Positions 15,882 through 24,148 of a stretch of 64,000 bases of DNA are shown here, piece by piece. Origin of the DNA: Halalkalibacter hemicellulosilyticusJCM 9152 (lineage in GTDB: Bacteria; Bacillota; Bacilli; Bacillales; Bacillaceae_D); NCBI RefSeq assembly GCF_000513115.1, contig NZ_BAUU01000019.1, positions 1 to 64,000 of the forward strand, in the 5' to 3' direction. A program made the position numbers and the translations under genes. The notes beneath the pieces are model-generated. The model was not told where the DNA came from, did no database searches, and saw only the letters and a program-made list of their open reading frames with translations. Within the stretch, counting starts at the first letter, position 1; each line of letters starts with the position of its first letter.

Positions 15882-16802
15882 ATGAAAAAGAAATTAATGA
15901 TGTTAGTTGTAACAGTTATGAGCATGTGGTTAATGGCGTGCTCGATGGAATCTCCAGTAGATAATGGTGATCGTGCAGACGGCGATAGTGATGAATTAGT
16001 TGTAGGGTTTTCCATTTCAACGTTAAACAACCCGTTCTTTGTGACATTGCAGGAAGGGGCGGAAGCTAAGGCGGATGAGCTAGGAATTGAATTAATTACA
16101 GTTGATGCTCAAGATGATGATGCAAAGCAAGTGAACGATGTCGAAGATCTCATTCAGCGTGGTGTTGATATTATTTTAATTAACCCGACCGATTCTTCTT
16201 CCGTTGTGTCAGCTGTTGAGTCTAGTAATGCTGCGAACATTCCAGTTATTACAGTTGATCGTGGATCTGATGGTGGAGAGATTACAGCCCATATTGCTTC
16301 AGACAATGTAGCAGGTGGCGAAATGGCGGCAGAATTATTAGTTGAGTTAGTTGGTGAAGGCGCTCAAGTAGCTGAACTAGAAGGTCTTCCAGGTTCATCA
16401 GCAGCACGTGAACGTGGAGAAGGGTTTAATAACGTAGCAGCAGATGAGCTGGATGTTGTAACGGCACAATCAGCGAACTTCAATCGAGCAGAAGGTTTAT
16501 CCGTGATGGAAAACATTCTCCAAAGCAATCCAGATATCGTTGGTGTTTTTGCTCATAACGATGAAATGGCACTTGGAGCATTAGAAGCAGCCGTTGCGGC
16601 TGGACGTGATGATTTAGTAATCGTAGGGTTTGATGCGACAGATGACGCTGTTGCAGAAGTGAATGCAGGGCGTTTAGCTGGGACAGTTGCACAACAGCCT
16701 ATCTTAATCGGAGAGGAAGCGATTGAAGCGGCAATGAGTCTATTTAATGGTGAGGATATAGAAGAATTTATTCCAGTTGAGCTTGATTTGATTAGAGATT
16801 AA
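15882..16802 (+). CDS. rbsB: ribose ABC transporter, substrate-binding lipoprotein
   Basis: The 306-residue lipoprotein has a signal ending in LMAC (Cys20), a short acidic linker, and a type I periplasmic-binding fold (VVGFSISTLNNPFFVTLQ, INPTDSSSVV, ITVDRGSDGG, GVFAHNDEMALGALEA, IVGFDATDDA). It captures D-ribose outside the membrane and delivers it to RbsAC. GGGGAAGG precedes the start. It is the last gene of the operon, and a hairpin follows the stop. Confidence 0.94.
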   Translation: MKKKLMMLVVTVMSMWLMACSMESPVDNGDRADGDSDELVVGFSISTLNNPFFVTLQEGAEAKADELGIELITVDAQDDDAKQVNDVEDLIQRGVDIILINPTDSSSVVSAVESSNAANIPVITVDRGSDGGEITAHIASDNVAGGEMAAELLVELVGEGAQVAELEGLPGSSAARERGEGFNNVAADELDVVTAQSANFNRAEGLSVMENILQSNPDIVGVFAHNDEMALGALEAAVAAGRDDLVIVGFDATDDAVAEVNAGRLAGTVAQQPILIGEEAIEAAMSLFNGEDIEEFIPVELDLIRD

Positions 16803-16815
16803 TGAAGCTGGACCG

Positions 16816-16845
16816 CCTAAGCTGAGCAGTGATGCTTAGCTTAGG
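16816..16845 (+). terminator. hairpin after rbsB
   Basis: CCTAAGCT (16816-16823) pairs with AGCTTAGG (16838-16845). The tail is not T-rich, so this may be a stabilising stem rather than an efficient terminator. Confidence 0.5.
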
Positions 16846-16879
16846 TTGAGTTGTAAATGAATTTTGGCTCCGTACGGTA

Positions 16880-17030
16880 CAAGAGAGACTGGGACAAAAG
16901 TATTTCATAAGTGAGATACCGAACAAATCTAGAGTGGAGCACATGCACCGCTCCTGAAATATACTTCGCTTTCCGCGGGAAGCTGGTGAGCCTCCTCGTG
17001 CCTACGCACTGCGGGGCTCGCCTTTTCTTT
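16880..17030. repeat. intergenic repeat of the CTTTCCGCGGG type
   Basis: The stretch has the pattern GACTGGGACAAAAG, then CTTCGCTTTCCGCGGGAAGC, then GGTGAGCCTCCTCGTGC. This arrangement recurs between genes in many alkaliphilic Bacillaceae (from memory). There is no open frame. It is GC-richer than its surroundings and has self-complementary parts (GCGAGC/GGTGAGCC region). Probable non-coding dispersed repeat. Confidence 0.5.
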
Positions 17031-17035
17031 TCATG

Positions 17036-17075
17036 AGGCCACTGAAAAAGTAAACTCCGACTTTTCTAGTGGCCT
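17036..17075. repeat. CACTGAAAAAGT hairpin repeat, copy 1
   Basis: AGGCCACTGAAAAAGT (17036-17051) pairs with ACTTTTCTAGTGGCCT (17060-17075). It lies just after the stop of the leftward zinc-finger gene, so it may serve as its terminator. One of seven related hairpins in the window. Confidence 0.75.
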
Positions 17076-17375
17076 TTAAAATAGTGGTTCTTTCTTTTTT
17101 GTGAATTCATAGGAAAAAGGTAATGCTAATACGGCCAAAACGAATAATCCAACGATTATGGACATGTAAAGAATAAAGGAGATATCCACAAATAATCTCA
17201 GTATAAATCCAGGGATAAGCATGATTAATACAGGTGGAATGCCAGTTTTTAGATTGCTTTTAGATGTTAGGTATTGTTTTTTCTGGCAGTTCGGACATTG
17301 TTTGATAGCGAGAAAAGTAAGAGCTTCTTTGTATTTGAACGTATATTGACATGACCAACACTTAGGCAAGCTCAT
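17076..17375 (-). CDS. putative zinc-finger membrane protein (CxxC...CxxC type)
   Basis: The 99-residue protein begins with a zinc-ribbon-like pair of CxxC knuckles, CWSC (residues 6-9) and CPNC (27-30), then two adjacent transmembrane helices (IPPVLIMLIPGFILRLF and FILYMSIIVGLFVLAVLAL). This is the arrangement of the TIGR04104 'cxxc_20_cxxc' family of Bacilli, whose function is unknown. GGAAAGGAGCG precedes the ATG at 17375. No operon partner is present. Confidence 0.75.
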   Translation of the reverse strand: MSLPKCWSCQYTFKYKEALTFLAIKQCPNCQKKQYLTSKSNLKTGIPPVLIMLIPGFILRLFVDISFILYMSIIVGLFVLAVLALPFSYEFTKKKEPLF

Positions 17376-17725
17376 TGATAAACGCTCCTTTCCTACTGTT
17401 TCTTGTACGTAATAAAACCCTTTATGACCAATAATAACATAAAATTAATAAATATTACCTAATTACATCATAAGCAAAAGAGAGAAGTTGTTGGAATTAA
17501 ATAAACGTTTAATTAAATGGAGTGAATGGCGCAATTGAGATCAATTTTCTTCAAGTCTATCGTTAAATAGTCGTTCACTTTGATGATGGCATGACGTTAT
17601 TTTACAATCTAATTAGAAATATCAAGAAGGGAGGAACTCGAAGGAAAAATAAGGTATACTAGAAGACAGGCGTTAGATAAGAAGGTGAAGGGTTAGCTGA
17701 TCCCCTAATGGAAGGGGGTGATGCG
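17376..17725. other. non-coding region before the small toxin
   Basis: No credible gene is seen. Near its end is TATACT (17655-17660), a good -10 element for the small toxin transcript, without a clear TTGACA at the right distance. Confidence 0.35.
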
Positions 17726-17815
17726 TTGACTACTTTTGAGGGCATCTCATTGATGATTATGTTTGGAATGCTTGTGATTTCAATCTTATCATTTAAGGAT
17801 GAGGACAAGAAGTAG
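17726..17815 (+). CDS. holin-like type I toxin peptide
   Basis: A 29-residue peptide starts at TTG 17726 (TTFEGISLMIMFGMLVISIL, then SFKDEDKK). It matches the 'putative holin-like toxin' group of Firmicutes type I toxins related to TxpA/BsrG: T-x-[FY]-E start, one hydrophobic helix, charged tail. AAGGGGGTGAT, the characteristic strong ribosome binding site of this family, lies directly upstream. An in-frame ATG at 17708 would place that site inside the coding sequence and is less likely. Such peptides damage membranes and are silenced by an antisense RNA overlapping the 3' end. A terminator follows immediately. Confidence 0.75.
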   Translation: MTTFEGISLMIMFGMLVISILSFKDEDKK

Positions 17816-17845
17816 CCACCCTTTGCTGGCAGCATAAAGGGTGGC
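17815..17845 (+). terminator. hairpin directly after the toxin gene
   Basis: GCCACCCTTT (17815-17824) pairs with AAAGGGTGGC (17836-17845), followed by TTGTATG. It overlaps the toxin stop codon. Confidence 0.65.
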
Positions 17846-17904
17846 TTGTATGTCACCGGATTTGAAGATGACAGCTTCCCAAAACTGGGAATATCTAATG
17901 CTTA

Positions 17905-17943
17905 GAATGGCTAATGTTACCAGCATTGGCCATTCGCTTTTTT
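17905..17943 (+). terminator. second strong terminator 3' of the toxin
   Basis: GAATGGCTAATG (17905-17916) pairs with CATTGGCCATTC (17924-17935), 12 bp with one wobble, and is followed by TTTTTT (17938-17943). It may end the toxin mRNA read-through. Confidence 0.75.
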
Positions 17944-18019
17944 AGTGTATGTGTTGATAGGTTAAAAATACCATAAAATGAGTCAATTCGCAAATGGTTG
18001 AGTGCAAAGAATGGGCTCA

Positions 18020-18250
18020 TGAACTATGAGATCGCCCGCCATCAAGAGAGTGAATAGGTAATCCTCCTGCCGTTAAATAACGAAAGAACCGTAGTTTGTG
18101 AAGATAGGGTGCTCCTCCTTCCGCTAATCGAGCAAAAATAGGATGAGATGGGTCTGAAAAGCTTAAATAGAGGAATGAGGAACACAAACGCTGTGAAAAA
18201 GCGAACTAGAGAGAGAATAGCGGAATGAGAAACCGCTACACCGAGAATGC
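18020..18250. repeat. GGAATGAGGAA dispersed repeat, copy 1
   Basis: Non-coding sequence with modules AATAGAGGAATGAGGAAC (18162-18181 region) and ATAGCGGAATGAGAAACCGC (18218-18237 region). Related modules occur at three other intergenic sites in the window. Confidence 0.6.
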
Positions 18251-18259
18251 CTACCCCAA

Positions 18260-19123
18260 CTACCCACGGTCTTTCCGAAATTCAGAAGGTGTACATGATT
18301 TTTTTCGTTTGAACATGCGAATGAAATAACTCGTGTTCTCAAAGCCAACCTCAAGGGAGATATCGAGGACGGAGCGTTCCGTCTCTTTTAGAAGCTTCGC
18401 TGCCTTATTGATGCGGACGTGATTCATGTAGTCAATGGGTGTCATTTTTATATACGATTTGAAAAAACGACTGAAGTGACCGTCGCTCATTTGAATATGT
18501 GTTGCAAGGTCGTTAACAGTAAGACGTTCATGAAGGTTTTTGTCCATATACGTTAATACCTGTTTCAGCCGGGCAATGTTTTCACTTTTTTCGGTTCGAG
18601 CAGGTGATTTCCGTTTAACTTCATATTCGTTCATAAGGTAAGCGAATATGAGAAAGAGCTCCCCTTTTATTAGCAAAGGGTAGGTTGCTTTCTTTTCCTC
18701 ATAATGTGAAAGGATGGCTTCGATATGACGAAAAGCGCTAGATTCTTTAATGAGAATTGGTTTGTCATCGTCCCACTCTAACAGTCGGTCAATGAAATGA
18801 CTTTGCATCGTATCATAGGTCGCGCTGCTGACGAGCTGACTATGAAAGACGATCGCTTGCAAGCGAAAGGGCTCGTTGCCAACTGGATAAGCAGCGTGCA
18901 GTTGTCCGCTCGGAATGAATAACGCCTCTCCTTTGTGCAAGGTTATTTCAGATGTACCGACCCGAATAAGCGCTTGACCGTGCACCATGACGAGAAATTC
19001 CATCTCATGGTGCCAATGCCATTGAAAAATCACATCCCCATCAAGATAGTCGACCATATAAATATGAAAGGCAAACATCGGGTCACCGTGGATCCGATCC
19101 TCCAATAATGTATCCTTATTCAT
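18260..19123 (-). CDS. AraC-family regulator with cupin sensor domain
   Basis: The product from the ATG at 19123 is 287 residues. It has an N-terminal AraC_binding cupin (FQWHWHHEMEFLVMVHGQ, then FIPSGQLHAAYP) and two C-terminal helix-turn-helix units: LTVNDLATHIQMSDGHFSRFFK and SVLDISLEVGFENTSYFIRMF. This architecture is typical of sugar-responsive activators. It is divergent from the alpha-xylosidase gene across about 127 bp, so it probably controls that gene in response to a xyloside or related sugar. GGAGAG at the proper spacing supports the 19123 start over the TTG at 19138. Confidence 0.88.
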   Translation of the reverse strand: MNKDTLLEDRIHGDPMFAFHIYMVDYLDGDVIFQWHWHHEMEFLVMVHGQALIRVGTSEITLHKGEALFIPSGQLHAAYPVGNEPFRLQAIVFHSQLVSSATYDTMQSHFIDRLLEWDDDKPILIKESSAFRHIEAILSHYEEKKATYPLLIKGELFLIFAYLMNEYEVKRKSPARTEKSENIARLKQVLTYMDKNLHERLTVNDLATHIQMSDGHFSRFFKSYIKMTPIDYMNHVRINKAAKLLKETERSVLDISLEVGFENTSYFIRMFKRKKSCTPSEFRKDRG

Positions 19124-19249
19124 GCTCATTCTCTCCAATATATCAGAATTGTGTTATGATTATGTGTCAATTATACAAGAAATACGCGTGTTTAATCAGT
19201 ATTATTTTAATTAGCAAAATAAAATTAGTGAATGAGAGGGGAATGCTAA

Positions 19250-21571
19250 ATGAAATTCAGCAATGGACAATGGCTGACAAAAGAGGGCTATCAATTAATT
19301 AGTCCAGTCGAATTGTTTGATGTTGATCAGTATAAGGATTCGGTTACACTAGTTGGACCTCCAAAACCAATTGTGAATCGTTCGGGACAACTTGATACAC
19401 CGTTAATTGAAGTGAATTTATCTTCGCCGCTGAAAGATGTTATTCGGGTACAAGTGTATCATCATAAAGGAGCGCGCGATCTTGGACCTCATTTTGAAAT
19501 TAAAGAGGATGAAAATGTAACCGTTTCAATTAAAAATAGCGATGAAGGTGTTGTTTTTTCAAGTGGAGATGTAAGCGCACAAATTAGTAAAGAAGGTGGA
19601 TGGGAGCTAGGCTTCTATTATAAAGATGAGCTTTTGACAGCGAGTGAATTCAAAAGTGTCGCCCACGTCATTGCTGATGATGGACAGACGTATATGCGTG
19701 AACAGTTAAGCATTGATCCTGGTGAATATGTGTATGGATTAGGTGAGCGTTTCACACCATTTGTGAAAAATGGTCAGGTCGTTGATATTTGGAATAAGGA
19801 TGGCGGTACGAGCTCTGAGCAGTCATATAAAAATATCCCTTTCTACTTAACGAATAAAGGCTACGGTGTCTTTGTCAATCATCCTGAAAAAGTTTCATTA
19901 GAAGTGGCTTCAGAGCATGTGTCAAAGGTACAATTTAGTGTGCCAGGGCAGAAGCTTGATTATTTTATCATTGGTGGTTCGTCGATGAAGGAAGTTTTGG
20001 AAAATTATACAACGTTAACGGGTAAGCCGGCATTACCTCCTGCGTGGACGTTTGGTTTATGGCTGACGACTTCCTTTACGACAGATTATGATGAGGAAAC
20101 AGTTAATTCCTTTATCGATGGAATGGCAGAGCGTGACTTGCCGCTACATGTGTTCCATTTTGATTGCTTCTGGATGAAGGAATTCCAATGGTGTAACTTT
20201 GAGTGGGATGATCGTATATTTCCTGAGCCTCAGCAGATGCTTGAGCGCTTGAAGGCGAAGGGCTTGAAGATTTGTGTCTGGATTAATCCGTATATCGCAC
20301 AACGTTCGAGCTTATTTATGGAAGCAAAGGAAAACGGCTATTTAATTAAAAAAGAAAATGGCGATGTATGGCAGTGGGATTTATGGCAGCCTGGAATGGG
20401 AATTGTCGATTTCACGAATCCTGCAGCGTGCCAGTGGTATGCAGATAAGCTCCGTCATCTTGTTGATATGGGTGTCGATTCCTTTAAGACGGATTTCGGT
20501 GAGCGTATTCCGACGGATGTCGTCTATCATGATGGTTCTGATCCAGTGAAGATGCACAATTATTATACGTTCCTCTATAATAAAGTCGTATTTGACGTGT
20601 TGGAGGAGAAGCTTGGTAAAGGGGAGGCTGCTTTATTCGCGCGTTCAGCAACGGCTGGTGGTCAGCAATTCCCCGTTCATTGGGGTGGAGATTGTACGGC
20701 AACCTACGCATCGATGGCGGAGAGCTTACGTGGGGGATTATCGTTAGGAATGTCAGGGTTTGGCTATTGGAGCCATGACATTGGCGGCTTTGAAAGTACG
20801 GCAACAGCGGATGTATATAAGCGTTGGGCCGCATTTGGCTTATTATCAAGCCATAGCCGTCTCCATGGGAGTAGGTCATATCGTGTTCCGTGGTTATATG
20901 ATGAAGAAGCCGTTGATGTCGTCCGGCATTTCACGAAGCTGAAGTGTCAGCTCATGCCATATTTATTCAGTGAGGCTAATGAGTCCTCACAAAAAGGAAT
21001 TCCGATGATGCGACCGATGGTACTTGAATATTCGAATGATCCGAATTGTGATCAGCTTGATCGTCAATACATGTTAGGTCAGTCTTTACTCGTAGCACCA
21101 ATCTTCAACGAAAAAGGAATTGCTAAATATTACCTGCCAGAAGGAACATGGACGGACTTTATAACAGGTCGTACGGTTGAAGGTGGAGTGTGGAAGCAGG
21201 AGCACCATGATTATTTAAGTGTGCCACTTTTGGTTCGCCCGAATTCTGTCATTGCGGTTGGTCACAATGATACGAAGCCTGACTATGATTTCGCTGATCA
21301 CGTCGATTTCCAGCTATTTGCGCTTGAAGCAGGAAACAAAGCGGAAACGACTGTTTACTCTGAGCAAGGCGAGGCGGAAGTTTCGTTTACGGCAACGCGA
21401 GAAGGAGAAACGATTACGATCTCGGTTACAGGAGCCAGTAAGCCATATACGATTACGTTACGTGGTGTGAATCGTGTAGCAGGTGTGACTGGAGCAACAG
21501 CTGAGGATAGCGAAATTGGTGTAAGCTTAACTCCTGCAGAAGGAGAAAGTACGATTGTCGTTACGTTATAA
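19250..21571 (+). CDS. yicI: alpha-xylosidase, glycoside hydrolase family 31
   Basis: The 773-residue enzyme matches E. coli YicI in length and motif positions. The nucleophile is Asp415 in SFKTDFGERIP and the acid/base is Asp481 in PVHWGGD (YicI uses Asp416 and Asp482). Other conserved parts are WTFGLWLTTSF, FHFDCFWM and KICVWINPY. It releases alpha-xylose from isoprimeverose-like or xyloglucan-derived oligosaccharides and has no signal peptide, so it acts on imported sugars. The ATG at 19250 follows GAGAGGGGAATG. The divergent AraC gene is its likely regulator. No dedicated transporter is adjacent. Confidence 0.92.
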   Translation: MKFSNGQWLTKEGYQLISPVELFDVDQYKDSVTLVGPPKPIVNRSGQLDTPLIEVNLSSPLKDVIRVQVYHHKGARDLGPHFEIKEDENVTVSIKNSDEGVVFSSGDVSAQISKEGGWELGFYYKDELLTASEFKSVAHVIADDGQTYMREQLSIDPGEYVYGLGERFTPFVKNGQVVDIWNKDGGTSSEQSYKNIPFYLTNKGYGVFVNHPEKVSLEVASEHVSKVQFSVPGQKLDYFIIGGSSMKEVLENYTTLTGKPALPPAWTFGLWLTTSFTTDYDEETVNSFIDGMAERDLPLHVFHFDCFWMKEFQWCNFEWDDRIFPEPQQMLERLKAKGLKICVWINPYIAQRSSLFMEAKENGYLIKKENGDVWQWDLWQPGMGIVDFTNPAACQWYADKLRHLVDMGVDSFKTDFGERIPTDVVYHDGSDPVKMHNYYTFLYNKVVFDVLEEKLGKGEAALFARSATAGGQQFPVHWGGDCTATYASMAESLRGGLSLGMSGFGYWSHDIGGFESTATADVYKRWAAFGLLSSHSRLHGSRSYRVPWLYDEEAVDVVRHFTKLKCQLMPYLFSEANESSQKGIPMMRPMVLEYSNDPNCDQLDRQYMLGQSLLVAPIFNEKGIAKYYLPEGTWTDFITGRTVEGGVWKQEHHDYLSVPLLVRPNSVIAVGHNDTKPDYDFADHVDFQLFALEAGNKAETTVYSEQGEAEVSFTATREGETITISVTGASKPYTITLRGVNRVAGVTGATAEDSEIGVSLTPAEGESTIVVTL

Positions 21572-21626
21572 GGTGGTACCGAAAGAGTTACAAATCAATT
21601 TTTTCAGTTCCCTTTTGTAAGAGGAC

Positions 21627-21670
21627 GTATCCTGTAAGGTCAATGCTGACCTTATGGGATGCTTTTTTTT
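21627..21670 (+). terminator. terminator of the alpha-xylosidase gene
   Basis: GTATCCTGTAAGGTCA (21627-21642) pairs with TGACCTTATGGGATGC (21647-21662) with a few mismatches, followed by eight T residues. Confidence 0.88.
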
Positions 21671-21696
21671 CTCTAGGTGCGAGTGTAGGATGGATA

Positions 21697-22104
21697 TTAT
21701 TTATGAGTAAGGATCGCTTTCGTATATGAGGTGAAATCAATTAAATGATTCTCAATCACTTTCTCTAAAATTTGAATGTTGATTTCTTGATAATCATGTA
21801 CGGCTACATTTCGAAAACCTACCATTGCCTTCATACGATTGGATAACGATGAAGGTATGATGCCTTCCTGTTCAATGATTGTAAAGGCATCCCAGCTGTT
21901 TTGTGGAATGCCTAGCTGCTTCGTTGCCACAATATGCATCGCTAAATCAATACACGCTTCGCAAGCTCTTTGTAAGTTGAGAACAATGGAGTCTTGTTTG
22001 GTAAAATCTGTTAGGTTGTTACGGTTATTGTCATAAACGTCTTTAATTCGTGTTAGGCAGCGTTCCACAGTACTTACTTTGTTTAATATGACATTATTCT
22101 CCAT
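21697..22104 (-). CDS. hepT: HepT-family HEPN toxin (type VII toxin-antitoxin)
   Basis: The 135-residue HEPN protein carries the catalytic R-x4-H-x-Y motif in FRNVAVHDY (Arg98, His103, Tyr105), the signature of HepT/DUF86 RNases. A conserved helix LQRACEACIDLAMHIV precedes it. In characterised pairs, HepT cuts RNA (for example tRNA) and is neutralised when the partner MntA transfers AMP to the motif tyrosine. The gene overlaps the upstream mntA-like gene by 11 bp, the usual operon layout. Functions include phage defence or plasmid maintenance; the local role is unknown. Confidence 0.9.
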   Translation of the reverse strand: MENNVILNKVSTVERCLTRIKDVYDNNRNNLTDFTKQDSIVLNLQRACEACIDLAMHIVATKQLGIPQNSWDAFTIIEQEGIIPSSLSNRMKAMVGFRNVAVHDYQEINIQILEKVIENHLIDFTSYTKAILTHK

Positions 22105-22492
22105 ATATAGTCCCCTTTTCGTTGATAGTATCTAAAACGGGTTTGCGTTCCTCGTTCAGTTTTGCATACATTTTGAGCGCTCTCATTTCATACCACATTC
22201 GCTTTGTATCGTCGGAACAGTAAATGATTTTGCCTGATTGGATAATTTCAACTCGAAAGACAATGCTTGCTTCTTTCAAGTCAATGAGATCCACATCGCG
22301 ATTAAGTTGTGACGCTAATTCTTGTGCAAGCATAAAGCGTTCGTAACTAGTCAAAGACGTTTCGCTTAAGTAAGCAATATCAATATCACTGTCGTTTCGG
22401 AAAAACCCATTCGTTGCAGAACCAAACAGAACAATGAAAATAGGAGAAACTCTTTCAACAAGGCAGGCTATAATGGCATGTTTATCCACCAA
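22094..22492 (-). CDS. mntA: MntA-family nucleotidyltransferase antitoxin
   Basis: The protein (132 residues from the TTG at 22492) has the minimal nucleotidyltransferase motif GSATNG-x5-DSDID, i.e. GSx10DxD, as in MntA/MNT antitoxins that AMPylate HepT. The C-terminal part (WYEMRALKMYAKLNEERKP) is typical of the bacterial MNT group. The start is set by GGAGGG at about 22499-22504. An ATG at 22507 lies within that site and is less credible. It is followed by the hepT-like toxin with an 11-bp overlap. The pair stands alone between two unrelated loci. Confidence 0.88.
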   Translation of the reverse strand: MVDKHAIIACLVERVSPIFIVLFGSATNGFFRNDSDIDIAYLSETSLTSYERFMLAQELASQLNRDVDLIDLKEASIVFRVEIIQSGKIIYCSDDTKRMWYEMRALKMYAKLNEERKPVLDTINEKGTIYGE

Positions 22493-22535
22493 TGGAAATC
22501 CCTCCATTTCCTGTTTGCAACTATTATATCATCTC

Positions 22536-23677
22536 TTATAGGCCTTGCGCATTGTATTGTTGTTTCCACTGTGAGTACCAATCGCTAATAACTGGATCTA
22601 TCGCTAAGTTCATATTAGATAAACTTTTCGATAACTGTTGATATTGATAGTCGACAAACATTCGGTAGTTTAAGCTTGCGTATGTTTTCATTAAGGAAAA
22701 GGATGTTTGTTCATCTTCAGGTCTGATTTCAAGTATTTTTAAATACCATTGAACCGCTTTTTCTAAATCATTGGTTTCCATATAACAATTTGCAATAAGT
22801 CTGGCACGATGGAGCATAATTCCTCTAATTCGAACCTTTCATTCTCTAGCCATATGTAATCATTGGTTTCTAAATAAGCCCCTGAATACAAGGACATCAT
22901 GTCTTCATGAATCTCAAGAGTATTATTAATGATTGAAGGAGCTGCTTCTAATTTTCGTATCCATTCATTTTTATCTAGTATAACGTTTTTTAATTCTAGT
23001 AAATATCCTTCATGTACATTAGATACGACTATATAATTTTGAAATGCCCCAAAGGTTTTTCGAATATTGTAAATACTCATGTACAAGTTAGAATAAGCCT
23101 TCTTTAGGTTGTGCTGTCCCCATAATACGTCAATAATTTGCGATTTTAAGACTGTTTTCCCTTCATGTTGAAGTAGATACAGGAATAATTCCTTGGATTT
23201 ACTTGTCCTCCAAGTAATCTTTTCAAAGCTATAGGAATGAGAATAGCGCACCTTGAAATCACCTAATACATTTATTCTAAGTGGACTAGTAGAATCTGAT
23301 TTTGTTTTGTTTATAGTTGAAGGGAGTGTTTCGATTCGTTGAATTGTATTTTCTAATCGTTCAGGGGAGACAGGCTTTAGTATATAATCTAAGGCATTCA
23401 ATTCAAAGGCTTCAATTGCATATTGGTCGTGCGCGGTGACAAAGACAATATTAATAGAAGGGTTAACTTGAAGTATCTTTTCTGCAAGAACGAGCCCATT
23501 TACTTTTCTCATCTTGATGTCTAAGAAAACTAAGTCGGCTTCAGCTAATAGCTTCTCCTTATCCTCGATCGAAGGTTTAGTTGATTGGAAAAGTATATTA
23601 ATATATTTTAATTCAGCTAATTTCCGTTCTAAAAACGCTAATGCTAAAGGTTCATCATCAAACAAACAAACATTCAT
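22536..23677 (-). pseudogene. SAPR-type response regulator with BTAD domain, frameshifted
   Basis: The first frame (22763-23677, 304 residues) has a receiver domain with acidic pair DDE at 7-9, phosphoacceptor Asp53 in DLVFLDIKM, and Lys105 in YILKPVS. An OmpR-like winged helix (LFLYLLQHEGKTVLKSQI) and the start of a BTAD region follow. The frame then ends abruptly in LLQIVIWKPMI. The adjacent frame (22536-22817) continues the BTAD TPR helices (RARLIANCYMETNDLEKAV and AVQWYLKILEIRPEDE) to the normal end. One frameshift near 22815 thus splits a protein of about 380 residues. It is divergent from the large surface protein gene, its likely target. Confidence 0.8.
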
Positions 23678-24148
23678 ATTATATTCTCCTTTTCAGATGA
23701 TTTTTTCAGTAATAAACATATAAATTTATTGGATATACATAGTACGCATTTGCTAGTTCGAAAGAATATCGTTCCGTGTAGCGAAAATACATATTTCTAT
23801 ATTGATATAATGATAACCTACTACAAAACTATTTATGGAATCGTTTTGTAGCAATCTCCTAAAGAGTAAGTAATGAATATGATAAAAGTATAATAGTCAG
23901 AAATCTATATAAATATAAAAAATAGGACTATATGATCATTTTAAATGAAAATAGAGTTCTATATTCAGCAAAAACTGACAAAGTCATTATAAAGGACTAT
24001 TACTTTATCTCTATTTAGGTCGTTTGTGTTTAGTTTTTGTGAATGTGATCTTTCTATACTAAAAAGGTGGTGGCTACTCCCTTAGAATAAAAGTCTAAGG
24101 CTTTTGGAGAAGTTAACCAAAATTTGAAATAGGAGGAGTGATGCGGAA
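23678..24148. promoter_or_regulatory. divergent control region with leader stem-loop before the surface protein
   Basis: The 470-bp AT-rich stretch between the response regulator and the surface protein holds no gene. Near its end, CTTAGA (24081-24086) pairs with TCTAAG (24094-24099), with outer CTCC/GGAG (24077-24080 and 24106-24109), and the flanking GGTGGTGGCTA and AGTTAACC are partly complementary. It resembles a structured 5' leader, but I do not recognise a riboswitch class. GGAGGAG precedes the start at 24149. Confidence 0.4.

Noticed and set aside
17659-17856. 65-codon leftward frame across the holin-like toxin
   Set aside because: It is antisense to the toxin and its terminator and has no ribosome binding site; the rightward small peptide explains the region better.
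18020-18250. CRISPR array, because of repeated GGAATGAGGAA words
   Set aside because: The words are irregularly spaced, in both orientations and without uniform spacers; no cas gene is in the window.
24066-24117. Known riboswitch (cyclic di-GMP, preQ1 or similar) in the surface protein leader
   Set aside because: The stem-loop is real, but none of the conserved cores I know could be matched, so only a generic leader structure is reported.
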